A stretch of 64,000 nucleotides of DNA from Alcanivorax sp. S71-1-4 (lineage in GTDB: Bacteria; Pseudomonadota; Gammaproteobacteria; Pseudomonadales; Alcanivoracaceae). The notes below the pieces were generated by a model. That model ran no database searches and was not told the origin of the DNA. It saw only the letters and a list, made by a program, of their open reading frames with translations. The DNA lies in NCBI RefSeq assembly GCF_009846755.1, contig NZ_AQOR01000014.1, forward strand, positions 1 to 64,000. The letters are read 5' to 3'. Shown here piece after piece: positions 9,348 through 17,418 of the stretch. Every line of letters begins with the position of its first letter. Positions within the stretch are counted from its first letter, which is position 1. The position numbers and the translations under genes are program-made.

Positions 9348-9716
9348 TCACACCAGCCGCGCCTGATGCGACACCAGCACGCGGCCATCCCGCACCGTCA
9401 CCGGCCAGGTCGGCAGCGCCACGGTCATGTCTTCAAGACAGATGCCGGTGTGCAGGCAAAAATGTTGTTTGTACACCGGCGAGGCCACCACCAGCTTGCC
9501 GTTCACATCCCCGAGGATGCCCCGTGCCAGGACGTTCGCGTCGCTGAACGGATCGTGATTGCCGATGGCAAAGAAGCCGTCCTCGGTGTGAAACAGAGCC
9601 ACCTGTGCGCCCTGGATACGGGCGGCCACGCCGGTACCCGGCAGGACATCGTCAATGGCGCAGACATCCTGCCATCCTGCGGAATTCATGTTGCCGGGCT
9701 GCACTCTGCTGTTCAT
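9348..9716 (-). CDS. nirD: Nitrite reductase small subunit
   Basis: A 122-residue NirD protein, the small partner of the siroheme NADH-nitrite reductase NirB. It contains ALFHTEDGFFAIGNHDPF and CLHTGICLEDMT and, as usual for NirD, lacks the four Rieske cluster ligands. The ATG overlaps the nirB stop (ATGA) and has GGAGAA upstream, so nirB and nirD are translationally coupled. An in-frame ATG nine codons later is possible but lacks this arrangement. A second nirD-like gene sits at 3988-4353. This copy is presumably the main one because it is coupled to nirB. Confidence 0.93.
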   Translation of the reverse strand: MNSRVQPGNMNSAGWQDVCAIDDVLPGTGVAARIQGAQVALFHTEDGFFAIGNHDPFSDANVLARGILGDVNGKLVVASPVYKQHFCLHTGICLEDMTVALPTWPVTVRDGRVLVSHQARLV

Positions 9717-12259
9717 GCCGGTTCTCCTTTGGCCAGCGTATCCATGGCGTTCACGGCCAGACGCTCCGCGGCGGTGGCCGGGCGCTTCTGCCCCCGCTCC
9801 CGCACGTAGACGATATGTTCGTCCGCCGTGTCATCGTTCACAAAAGAACGGAAGCGTTTCAGCGCCTGCTCGTCCTCCAGCGTGCGTTTCCATTCGCAGG
9901 CGTAGGTATCCACCACCGCCTGCATCTGCGTTTCCAGTTCTGCCGCGATGCCGAGCGAGTCGTGCATGATCACGTCCTGCAGATAGGCCAGACCGCCTTC
10001 CAGGTTGTCGCGCCATACCGAGGTCCGTTGCAGCCTGTCGGCCGTGCGGATGTAGAACATCAGAAAACGGTCGATGTAGCGGATCAGCGTGGCGTCATCC
10101 AGGTCACTGGCAAACAGCTCCGCATGCCGTGGACGCATGCCGCCATTGCCACAGACGTATAGATTCCAGCCTTTCTCGGTGGCGATGACACCGACGTCCT
10201 TGCTCTGCGCCTCGGCGCATTCGCGAGTGCAGCCGGACACCGCCATTTTCAGTTTGTGTGGCGAACGCAGACCGCGATAGCGTTCCTCGACATAGATCGC
10301 CATGCCGACCGAATCCTGCACCCCGTACCGGCACCAGCTGCTGCCGACACAGGATTTCACTGTGCGCAGTGACTTGCCGTAGGCGTGACCGGATTCAAAA
10401 CCGGCCGCCACCAGTTCGCCCCAGATCAGCGGCAGTTGTTCCACCCGGGCGCCAAACAGGTCGATGCGCTGGCCGCCGGTGATTTTCGTGTAGAGGTCGT
10501 ATTTTTTCGCCACCTGGCCAATCACCAGCAGCTTGTCAGGGGTGATTTCGCCACCGGGTACGCGTGGCACCACAGAATAGGTACCGTCCTTTTGCAGGTT
10601 GGCGAGAAATGCGTCGTTGGTATCCTGCAGGCCGGCATGCTCAGGCCGCAGCACATAGTCGTTCCAGCAGGACGCCAGGATCGACGCCACGGTCGGTTTG
10701 CAGAGGTCGCAGCCTTTTCCCTGGCCGAAACGGGCGATCAGATCGGAAAAGGTGCGCACTTCATGCACGCGCACCAGGTGATAAAGTTCCTGCCGGCTGT
10801 AGGGGAAATGCTCACAAAGGTGGTTGTTGACCTCGATCCCCTGGCGCACCAGTTCCGCATCCAGCACCTGCTTGACCAGTGCAGCACAACCACCGCAACT
10901 GGCTGAGGCACGGGTGTCGCTTTTCAGCGCGCCCACGGTGGTGCAGCCGGCACTGATGGCCGAACACAACTGCCCTTTCGAAACATTGTTGCACGAGCAG
11001 ATCTGGGCACTGTCCGGCAGTGCGTCCACCCCCAGCGCAGGCTTGCCACCGGTATCCGGCAAAATCAGCGAGACCGGCTGCGGCGGCAGCGGCATGTCAT
11101 TGAGACAGAACTGCAACAGCATGCCGTAATCGGCCACATCGCCCACCAGCACCGCACCCAGCAACCGTTTGCCCTGGGCATCGAGTACCAGTTTTTTGTA
11201 GACACCGGTGGCGCCGTCCTCGAACACGCAGCTCAGGCTGCCCGGCGTGCGCCCGTGCGCATCGCCGATGGAGCCGACATCCACGCCCAGCAATTTCAGC
11301 TTGGTGCTCATGTCGGCACCGGTAAATCCCCCCGCACTCTCACCCAGCAGGCGGGCCGCACAGGCCCGCGCCATGTCGTAGCCCGGTGCCACCAGACCGA
11401 AAATGCGCCCCTGCCACAGTGCCACTTCGCCAATGGCGAATATCGACGGGTCAGAGGTTTCACAGCCATCGTTGATGACCACGCCACCCCGTTCGCCCAG
11501 CTCAAGCCCCGCCTCGCGGGCCAGCGCGTCCGCCGGACGGATGCCGGCAGAGAACAGCACCATATCCGTCTCCAGCGATTCGCCATCGGCAAACTCGAGC
11601 CGGTAACGGCTGTGCTCACCGGCGACGATGGCCGACGTGGCCTTGCCGGTATGCACCTGCACGCCCAGCGCCTCGATCTTGGCGCGCAACAGCCGGCCGC
11701 CCTGTTGATCCAGCTGCACCGCCATCAGTTGCGGCGCAAATTCCACCACGTGGGTTTCCAGCCCCAGATCATTGAGCGCGCGGGCAGCCTCCAGGCCAAG
11801 CAGGCCACCGCCGATGACCACGCCACGTTTTGATTCGGCAGCGCTGTCGCGAATGGCTTCGAGATCCTCGATGGTGCGATACACCAGACAGTGTGGCTGG
11901 TCGTTCCCCGGAATCGGCGGCACAAAAGGATAGGAGCCGGTGGCCAGCACCAGCCTGTCATACGGCACCCGGTCGCCGTTGCTGCTGATGACGACCCGCG
12001 CCGCGCGATCAATGCGTTCGGCCCGTTCGCCCAGCCGCAAGCGGATACCGTGCTCGGCAAAAAAACCCGTGGTTGTCAGCGCCAGGTCTTCCGTCGTGGC
12101 GCCATTGAACCAGCTGCTGAGCTGGACCCGGTCATAGGCTGGCCGGGGTTCTTCACAGAACACCGTAATGTGATAGCCATGTTCCCGGTCGACCAGTGCT
12201 TCCAGCAGATGCTGCCCGACCATGCCGTTGCCGATAATCACCAGTTCAGGTCTGCTCAT
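9713..12259 (-). CDS. nirB: NADH-dependent nitrite reductase large subunit
   Basis: An 848-residue enzyme reducing nitrite to ammonium in the cytoplasm. In order it shows an FAD/NAD(P)-binding module (VIIGNGMVGQHLLEAL, then VVIGGGLLGLEAARAL), a BFD-like [2Fe-2S] domain (CSCNNVSKGQLCSAI and SCGGC), and a C-terminal sulfite/nitrite reductase domain. The siroheme-[4Fe-4S] ligands are CVGSSWC and CTREC (Cx5C and Cx3C). Length and motifs are complete. It is the first gene of the minus-strand nitrate operon. Its roughly 190-base leader carries a terminator and is preceded by a sigma-54 promoter, both listed separately. Confidence 0.96.
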   Translation of the reverse strand: MSRPELVIIGNGMVGQHLLEALVDREHGYHITVFCEEPRPAYDRVQLSSWFNGATTEDLALTTTGFFAEHGIRLRLGERAERIDRAARVVISSNGDRVPYDRLVLATGSYPFVPPIPGNDQPHCLVYRTIEDLEAIRDSAAESKRGVVIGGGLLGLEAARALNDLGLETHVVEFAPQLMAVQLDQQGGRLLRAKIEALGVQVHTGKATSAIVAGEHSRYRLEFADGESLETDMVLFSAGIRPADALAREAGLELGERGGVVINDGCETSDPSIFAIGEVALWQGRIFGLVAPGYDMARACAARLLGESAGGFTGADMSTKLKLLGVDVGSIGDAHGRTPGSLSCVFEDGATGVYKKLVLDAQGKRLLGAVLVGDVADYGMLLQFCLNDMPLPPQPVSLILPDTGGKPALGVDALPDSAQICSCNNVSKGQLCSAISAGCTTVGALKSDTRASASCGGCAALVKQVLDAELVRQGIEVNNHLCEHFPYSRQELYHLVRVHEVRTFSDLIARFGQGKGCDLCKPTVASILASCWNDYVLRPEHAGLQDTNDAFLANLQKDGTYSVVPRVPGGEITPDKLLVIGQVAKKYDLYTKITGGQRIDLFGARVEQLPLIWGELVAAGFESGHAYGKSLRTVKSCVGSSWCRYGVQDSVGMAIYVEERYRGLRSPHKLKMAVSGCTRECAEAQSKDVGVIATEKGWNLYVCGNGGMRPRHAELFASDLDDATLIRYIDRFLMFYIRTADRLQRTSVWRDNLEGGLAYLQDVIMHDSLGIAAELETQMQAVVDTYACEWKRTLEDEQALKRFRSFVNDDTADEHIVYVRERGQKRPATAAERLAVNAMDTLAKGEPA

Positions 12260-12333
12260 GAACGCAACGCTCCTTCACCTGTCCGGCCTCTCGCCCTGCC
12301 GGCTCACGCCGGCGAAACAGGAAAAAGAGGCAC

Positions 12334-12377
12334 AAAAAAAAGCGCTCACTGCCCGGAGGTGACCGGACCGTGAGCGC
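12334..12377 (-). terminator. Intrinsic terminator inside the nirB leader (attenuator)
   Basis: Read on the minus strand, GCGCTCAC and GTGAGCGC form an 8-bp stem around a 20-base loop that itself contains a CCGG/CCGG inner stem, followed at once by eight T residues. It lies between the sigma-54 promoter and the nirB start codon, so full transcription of nirB requires read-through. That is the arrangement known for ANTAR-controlled nas leaders in Klebsiella, and a NasR homologue is encoded at 19407-20711. I could not locate the ANTAR target hexaloop hairpins with confidence. Confidence 0.85.
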
Positions 12378-12460
12378 CTTTGCTCATTCATTCAATATGT
12401 ATTGACGCGCATGCCCGCCAGCTCGCCGTTGAGCCGGACGCGGTATGCACCGAGTACAGG

Positions 12461-12476
12461 AGCAAGAGTTGTGCCA
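12461..12476 (-). promoter_or_regulatory. Sigma-54 (-24/-12) promoter of the nirB operon
   Basis: The minus strand reads TGGCACAACTCTTGCT, an excellent match to TGGCAC-N5-TTGCW with exactly 10 bases between the GG and GC elements. Transcription would start near 12450, giving a leader of about 190 bases before nirB that includes the terminator at 12334-12377. Confidence 0.88.
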
Positions 12477-12585
12477 GCTTCGTCAGCCCGCGCCGAGACC
12501 AGCGCCGGAGCGCAGGCACAGCCGTTTTTCACAGCAGCAGGCGATCCTGTTCACCCGCGTCACCCGCGTTGTCGCGGCATGCCGT

Positions 12586-12602
12586 TGCATCACACCTGTG
12601 CA
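12586..12602. promoter_or_regulatory. Candidate NtrC enhancer site
   Basis: TGCATCACACCTGTGCA resembles the NtrC operator TGCACCA-N3-TGGTGCA (14 of 17 positions by eye, with both TGCA ends kept). It lies about 110-125 bp upstream of the nirB sigma-54 promoter, a normal enhancer distance, and could also serve narK on the other side. A half-site-like GCACC follows at 12607. Confidence 0.5.
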
Positions 12603-12686
12603 TCGCGCACCACAAGCAGGCACAACATCGCAGCACGGGCGCCCCGCTGCCCCCGCATGGGCGCGGCGCATCACGTGTCCGCGTTC

Positions 12687-12703
12687 TGGTATGCATCCTG
12701 CAT
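12687..12703 (+). promoter_or_regulatory. Possible sigma-54 promoter for narK
   Basis: TGGTATGCATCCTGCAT keeps GG and GC with the required 10-base spacing and matches about 9 of 12 consensus positions, weaker than the nirB and nirC sites. It would give a leader of about 150 bases. Confidence 0.4.
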
Positions 12704-12773
12704 CCTGCCCAACTGACAGCGCGCGACAATGATGCCGCGTGCTACCTGTAACACGGGCAACGGCGCCCACCCA

Positions 12774-12790
12774 CCCGGCTTTTCGCCGGG
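12774..12790 (+). promoter_or_regulatory. Stem-loop in the narK leader
   Basis: CCCGGC and GCCGGG flank a short TTTTC loop, and a wider pairing of GGCGCC on both sides (12761-12803) is possible. Unlike the nirB and nirC leaders there is no T-run after it, so it is not an obvious terminator. The role is unknown. Confidence 0.4.
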
Positions 12791-12866
12791 CAGGTCCGGC
12801 GCCGTGTCATGCACCTCGCCCGGACGGGTGGGCCCGGTCCCCGCTATTCGCGAGTACGGAGACCCC

Positions 12867-14336
12867 ATGGCTGCACAGCACGCGCGACTCAACCTGCTGA
12901 ACCTGTCCGAACCCCGCATACGCCTGCTGCACCTGAGCTGGATGGCGTTCTTTGTCAGCTTTGTGGTGTGGTTTTCCCATGCCCCGCTGATGGGCGATCT
13001 GCGCCAGGCATTTGATCTCACCAGCGAGCAGATCAAGGCCCTGCTGATTCTCAACGTGGCACTGACCATCCCCGCCCGCGTCGTCATCGGTTCGCTGGTG
13101 GACCGCTTCGGGCCGCGCCGTGTGTTTGGCTGGCTGCTGATTATCGCCGCCCTGCCCTGCTGGGCGTTCGCGCTGGCCAATACCTACGAGCAACTGGCCG
13201 TCACACGGCTGCTGCTCGGTTTTGTCGGGGCCGGCTTCGTGGTGGGCATTCGCCTGATCAGTGAATGGTTCCCGGCCCGGGAAGTGGGCCTTGCAGAAGG
13301 AGTCTACGGCGGCTGGGGCAATTTCGGTGCAGCCGCCATGAGCCTGCCGACACTGGCACTGCTGCTCGGCGGCGACAACGGCTGGCGCGGTGCAATCGCC
13401 TGCACTGGCGCACTGTCCTGTGTGTACGGCGTGATTTTTCTCTGGCGGGCCCGCAATACGCCTGCCGGTGCCTCGTACTTTCGCCCGAAAAAAGCCTCGG
13501 CGCTGGAAGTCAGCAGCCGTCGCGACCTGTTCTTCTACATGGCCATGTGCGTGCCGCTGTACAGCGCGTTGCTGGTGATTGTCTGGCGCCTGGGGCCGGG
13601 CCAGCTCAGCCTGTATGGCCTGAATGCGCAACTGGCCCTGGCGGCCGTCATCCTCAGCCTGGCCATGGTTCAGCTCTGGCAGATCTGGCGCGTGAATCAC
13701 GCCCGCCTGCGCCACGGTGTGCCCGAGCATGACCGCTATCAGTTCCGTCAGGTGGCGATTCTCAATCTGGCCTATATGGTGACGTTCGGTTCCGAGCTGG
13801 CGGTGGTGTCCATGCTGCCGCTGTTCTTCATCGACACCTTCGAGCTCAGCGCGGTCACTGCCGGTCTGCTGGCGTCCGGTTTTGCCTTCATGAACCTGGT
13901 CGCCCGCCCCGGCGGCGGCTGGCTGTCCGACCGCTTTGGCCGCAAGCGTTCGCTCGCGTTGCTGCTGTGTGGCCTGATGCTGGGTTACGGCCTGATGAGC
14001 CAGATCGGCAGTGGCTGGCCGCTGGCACTGGCGGTGATCGCCACCATGCTCTGCTCGTTCTTCGTGCAGGCGGGCGAAGGCGCCGTGTTCGCCACCGTCC
14101 CCCTGATCAAGCGCCGCCTGACCGGCCAGATTGCCGGCATGGTGGGCGCCTACGGCAACGCCGGCGCGGTGTGTTTCCTGACCGTGCTGACGTTCGTCGA
14201 GCCGTCGGTGTTTTTTTTGGTCATCGCCGGCTTTGCCGCCGTGACCCTGGCCACGGTGCAATGGCTGGATGAACCACGCGGCCACATCGCCGAGGTGGAT
14301 GAAAACGGCCAGGTGCAATTGATCGAGGTGAACTGA
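12867..14336 (+). CDS. narK: Nitrate/nitrite transporter, MFS family (NarK/NasA type)
   Basis: A 489-residue, 12-helix major facilitator superfamily permease. Both nitrate-signature segments are present: [13 protein letters not shown] in the first half and [12 protein letters not shown] in the second, with the cytoplasmic loop motif DRFGPRR after helix 2 and DRFGRKR after helix 8. It imports nitrate (and possibly exports nitrite) for the NasA/NirBD pathway encoded divergently. The ATG at 12867 follows CGGAG; the longer frame upstream reads through the leader. Its stop overlaps the start of the kinase/phosphatase gene (TGATG), so the two are translationally coupled. Confidence 0.93.
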   Translation: MAAQHARLNLLNLSEPRIRLLHLSWMAFFVSFVVWFSHAPLMGDLRQAFDLTSEQIKALLILNVALTIPARVVIGSLVDRFGPRRVFGWLLIIAALPCWAFALANTYEQLAVTRLLLGFVGAGFVVGIRLISEWFPAREVGLAEGVYGGWGNFGAAAMSLPTLALLLGGDNGWRGAIACTGALSCVYGVIFLWRARNTPAGASYFRPKKASALEVSSRRDLFFYMAMCVPLYSALLVIVWRLGPGQLSLYGLNAQLALAAVILSLAMVQLWQIWRVNHARLRHGVPEHDRYQFRQVAILNLAYMVTFGSELAVVSMLPLFFIDTFELSAVTAGLLASGFAFMNLVARPGGGWLSDRFGRKRSLALLLCGLMLGYGLMSQIGSGWPLALAVIATMLCSFFVQAGEGAVFATVPLIKRRLTGQIAGMVGAYGNAGAVCFLTVLTFVEPSVFFLVIAGFAAVTLATVQWLDEPRGHIAEVDENGQVQLIEVN

Positions 14337-16000
14337 TGACAAGCCTGCCACCCACCCCTGCGGCGGGCCACGCGACACTGCAGGTGCGCGTGGGGCAGCA
14401 CAGCGCGCAGGGCATCAAGGCCGAGAATCAGGATGCCCTGGCCATGCGCCTGCCCGACGGTGAGTCATTGCGCACCAAAGGCGTGGTGGCCGCATTGGCC
14501 GATGGCCTCAGTTCCGCCGGGGCCGGGCGAGAAGCTGCGGAGGCCTGCGTGCTCGGTTTCATCAATGACTACTACGCAACGTCCCCGCTCTGGAGCGTGC
14601 CGCGCTCGGCACAACGGGTGCTGGAAGCCCTGAACCGCTGGTTGTGCCGCCGCACACTGGCCGGCGAGGATCATCTGTGCACGCTGTCGGTGCTGATCCT
14701 GCGCTCGCGCGTGGCGCATCTGTTCCAGGTCGGCGATTCACGCATCTGGCGATTACGCGGCCCGCAACTGGAATGCCTGACCGAAGATCACAGCCGCCAG
14801 GCAGGCGGACGCCGTCTGCTCACCCGCGCCATGGGCGGCGACACCCGCCTGGAGGTGGATTATCGTCACTGCGCGCTGCAACAGGGCGATGTCTTTGTGC
14901 TCACCAGCGATGGCGTCCACGATGTCCTGCCACCGGCGGTGATGACGCAAACCCTGTCCGGCGCGGCAAGCCCGCAGGCCGCCGCCGAACATCTGGTGCG
15001 GCTTGCCCTGGCGCACGGCAGCCGCGACAACGTCAGTTGCCAGGTGCTGGCCGTGCAGGCGCTGCCGGACGCCAGCGCCGACGATGCGCTGGCGTCACTG
15101 CGCGGGCTGCCGCTGCCACCCCCGATGACCGCGGGCATGCGCATCGACGGCCTGACCGTGGTGCGCGCGCTGCATGCCAGCGCGCGCAGCCACCTGTATC
15201 TGGTGCGCGACAGCGCAGGGCACCTCAGCGCACTCAAGGCTCCTTCGGTCAATCTGGAAGACGACGCGGCAGCACTGACCCGCTTTGCACTGGAAGGCTG
15301 GATTGCAGCGCGTCTGCGCAGTGCCCACCTGATGAAACCGCTCACCGCCACGGCACCGCAAAGCGGCCTGTATCAGCGGCTGGAATACATCGACGGCGTC
15401 ACCCTGCGGCAATGGCTGCGCGAACATCCGGATGCGGCCGTGGAAGAAAAACTGTATCTCGCGGATCAGTTGCTCAACGGCGTGCGGGCCCTGCATCGGG
15501 CCGATGTCATGCATGGTGATCTGAAGCCCGACAACATCATGGTCGACCGCCACGGGCTGGTGAAACTGATCGACTTCGGCAGTTGCCATTGCCGTGGCCT
15601 GGAGCAACCGGCACCCGCCGTGCCACTCGGCACACGGCACTACAGCGCACCGCATGTCCGTGCCGGCGCCGCACCCGATGAGCAGGGCGATCTGTACGCC
15701 GTGGCAGTGATCATTCACGAAATGCTGACCGGGACACTGCCGGCACCAGACAGGCCGACACTGCGCCTGCAGCAACACAATGCGTTTGTGCCTGCCTGGC
15801 TGGACAACGTCCTCTACCGCGCACTGCATCCCGATGCGCAACCTTACGCCGATGCGGCCGAATTCCGCGCCGCCCTGCGCAGCCCCGCCACACAGCCCGC
15901 GTTTGCCCCCCGGCATGAACACAACACCCTGCGCTGGTGGCAGGCCAGCTCAATGCTCCTGCTGGTGTTGCTGATCTTGAGCCTGGCAATGGGACAGTAG
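14336..16000 (+). CDS. PP2C phosphatase-Ser/Thr protein kinase fusion, membrane anchored (paralogue 1)
   Basis: A 554-residue bifunctional protein. Residues ~15-245 are a PP2C-like phosphatase with metal-binding acidic motifs ENQD (30-33), ADG (55-57), GDSR (133-136), SDG (191-193) and RDN (230-232). Residues ~270-510 are a protein kinase with Lys301, Glu320, catalytic loop HGDLKPDN (393-400) and DFG (413-415). The APE motif is replaced by APH and the glycine loop is degenerate. One C-terminal membrane helix (~533-552) ends the protein. It is coupled to narK. A kinase at the same place is known in the P. aeruginosa nitrate cluster; its target is not established. The stop codon TAG is the first three bases of repeat R1. 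Confidence 0.9.
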   Translation: MTSLPPTPAAGHATLQVRVGQHSAQGIKAENQDALAMRLPDGESLRTKGVVAALADGLSSAGAGREAAEACVLGFINDYYATSPLWSVPRSAQRVLEALNRWLCRRTLAGEDHLCTLSVLILRSRVAHLFQVGDSRIWRLRGPQLECLTEDHSRQAGGRRLLTRAMGGDTRLEVDYRHCALQQGDVFVLTSDGVHDVLPPAVMTQTLSGAASPQAAAEHLVRLALAHGSRDNVSCQVLAVQALPDASADDALASLRGLPLPPPMTAGMRIDGLTVVRALHASARSHLYLVRDSAGHLSALKAPSVNLEDDAAALTRFALEGWIAARLRSAHLMKPLTATAPQSGLYQRLEYIDGVTLRQWLREHPDAAVEEKLYLADQLLNGVRALHRADVMHGDLKPDNIMVDRHGLVKLIDFGSCHCRGLEQPAPAVPLGTRHYSAPHVRAGAAPDEQGDLYAVAVIIHEMLTGTLPAPDRPTLRLQQHNAFVPAWLDNVLYRALHPDAQPYADAAEFRAALRSPATQPAFAPRHEHNTLRWWQASSMLLLVLLILSLAMGQ

Positions 16001-16164
16001 GGTGGGTAGAGCCAAAGGCGAAACCCACCTAGTCCATGTCGCACACTGCTCGCACAAAACCAGCGGAACTACCCACCTAACAAGCCTGGTGATTTCGATG
16101 ATTTTGCGGGAGTGAATAACTGGCATGGACCCCGTGGGTTTCGCCTTTGGCTCTACCCACCCTA
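15998..16164. repeat. R1 element, 167 bp inverted-repeat element
   Basis: The ends are an imperfect ~31-bp inverted repeat: TAGGGTGGGTAGAGCC at the left and its complement GGCTCTACCCACCCTA at the right. The conserved interior includes TCGCACACTGCTCGCAC and GATTTCGATGATTTTGCGGG. The first three bases are the stop codon of the kinase/phosphatase gene. It lies just upstream of the nirC regulatory region. Confidence 0.92.
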
Positions 16165-16187
16165 CCCCCAACAGCATCATTTCGCTT

Positions 16188-16194
16188 TGCACCA
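16188..16194. promoter_or_regulatory. Possible NtrC half-sites upstream of nirC
   Basis: TGCACCA at 16188 and TGCGCACCA at 16229 match the left half of the NtrC operator, about 110 and 65 bp upstream of the nirC sigma-54 promoter. The right halves are poor, so this is only suggestive. Confidence 0.3.
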
Positions 16195-16300
16195 GGGCCT
16201 TGATAAACACCGCCCCACCGGAACGCACTGCGCACCAAAACAACGCACCCATTTTCCGTTTCCATGACCTGCACAGCGCATTTTTCCTGATCCCGGACGC

Positions 16301-16316
16301 TGGCATGTTTCATGCA
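16301..16316 (+). promoter_or_regulatory. Sigma-54 (-24/-12) promoter of nirC
   Basis: TGGCATGTTTCATGCA keeps GG-N10-GC and nearly the full TGGCAYG/TGCA consensus. It would start a leader of about 185 bases that contains the terminator at 16411-16464. Confidence 0.8.
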
Positions 16317-16410
16317 TTCATCCCATGGCAACAGGCACAGGCCCAATGGCGGGCATGGCCTGATTGCAAGGCGGCTCTCTTCCGGGCCGCTGCGGCAACA
16401 CAGGGCAATG

Positions 16411-16464
16411 GCGCCCACACGCTTCTTCGGCCACCCGGTCGGGCAGCGAGTGGGCGCTTTTTTT
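16411..16464 (+). terminator. Intrinsic terminator inside the nirC leader (attenuator)
   Basis: GCGCCCAC (16411-16418) pairs with GTGGGCGC (16450-16457), followed by seven T residues. It lies between the sigma-54 promoter and the nirC start and has the same architecture as the nirB leader, including a GGGCAG sequence just before the right arm. Both leaders also contain TGGCGGGCATG upstream of the terminator, a candidate for part of the antiterminator recognition structure. Confidence 0.85.
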
Positions 16465-16514
16465 GTGCGCCGGAAACGGCCACCTGTCACCACACTGGAA
16501 AACAGAGAATCGCT

Positions 16515-17327
16515 ATGTCTTATCTGGTCCCGTCGGAATTTGTCTCGAAAATGGTGGACGCCGGTGAATCCAAACTCTACATGGCCACCCGCGATGCCCT
16601 GATCCGCGCCTACATGGCCGGCGCCATTCTTGCCCTGGCCGCCGTTTTTGCCGTGACGGTCTCGGTGCAGACCGGGTTTCCGATCCTCGGCGCGATGCTG
16701 TTCCCGGTCGGCTTCTGCATTCTTTACCTGATGGGTTTTGATCTGCTTACCGGCGTATTCGTCCTGACACCGCTGGCGCTGTTCGACAAGCGGCCTGGCG
16801 TAACGCCGGGGGTGATCCTGCGCCACTGGGGCGTGGTCTTTACCGGAAACTTTCTCGGCGCACTGACCGTCGCCCTGATGATGGCGATTGTCTTTACCTA
16901 CGGTTTCTCCACCGAGCCAAGTCAGGTGGGCAAGGTGATTTCCCATATCGGTGAAGACCGCACACTCGGCTACAAGGAATACGGCGCCGCCGGCATGCTG
17001 ACCATTTTCATTCGCGGCGTACTGTGCAACTGGATGGTGTCCCTGGGTGTGGTGGGCGCGATGATCTCGACCACGGTGGGCGGCAAGGTGATCGCCATGT
17101 GGATGCCGATCATGCTGTTCTTCGCCATGGCGTTTGAGCACTCGGTGGTGAACATGTTTCTGTTCCCGTCCGCGCTGATCATGGGCGGTGACTTTTCCAT
17201 CATGGATTATCTGATCTGGAATGAAATTCCGGTGGTGCTTGGCAACCTGGTCGGCGGCCTGTCGCTGACCGGCCTGACGCTCTACACCACCCATCTGCGT
17301 ACCGGCGCGGCGCGGGCACTGCGCTGA
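16515..17327 (+). CDS. nirC: Formate/nitrite transporter family channel (NirC-like)
   Basis: A 270-residue, six-helix membrane protein of the FocA/NirC family. The conserved segments AYMAGAILALAA, the first half-helix region around FPVGFCILYLMGFDLLTG, GNFLGAL, FIRGVLCNWMVSLGV and AFEHSVVNMFLFP are all present. In this context it should carry nitrite across the inner membrane. The ATG at 16515 is the only start matching the family N-terminus (MSYLVPSEFV). Ribosome binding is weak (AACAGAGAATCGCT). A PP2C/kinase fusion gene follows 91 bp downstream, repeating the transporter-kinase pattern of narK. Confidence 0.92.
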   Translation: MSYLVPSEFVSKMVDAGESKLYMATRDALIRAYMAGAILALAAVFAVTVSVQTGFPILGAMLFPVGFCILYLMGFDLLTGVFVLTPLALFDKRPGVTPGVILRHWGVVFTGNFLGALTVALMMAIVFTYGFSTEPSQVGKVISHIGEDRTLGYKEYGAAGMLTIFIRGVLCNWMVSLGVVGAMISTTVGGKVIAMWMPIMLFFAMAFEHSVVNMFLFPSALIMGGDFSIMDYLIWNEIPVVLGNLVGGLSLTGLTLYTTHLRTGAARALR

Positions 17328-17418
17328 AACGCCTCATGCTTTCCACGCTTCACCAAGCCCATCGGCCTGCCCCGAGCCCACGCGGGTCAGGCCGGTGGCA
17401 CCCCACACCGGTGCGGGC

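Noticed and set aside
7931-9547. 538-codon plus-strand frame opposite nasA and the FAD reductase
   Set aside because: Spans two real minus-strand genes and an intergenic overlap; composition typical of an antisense shadow.
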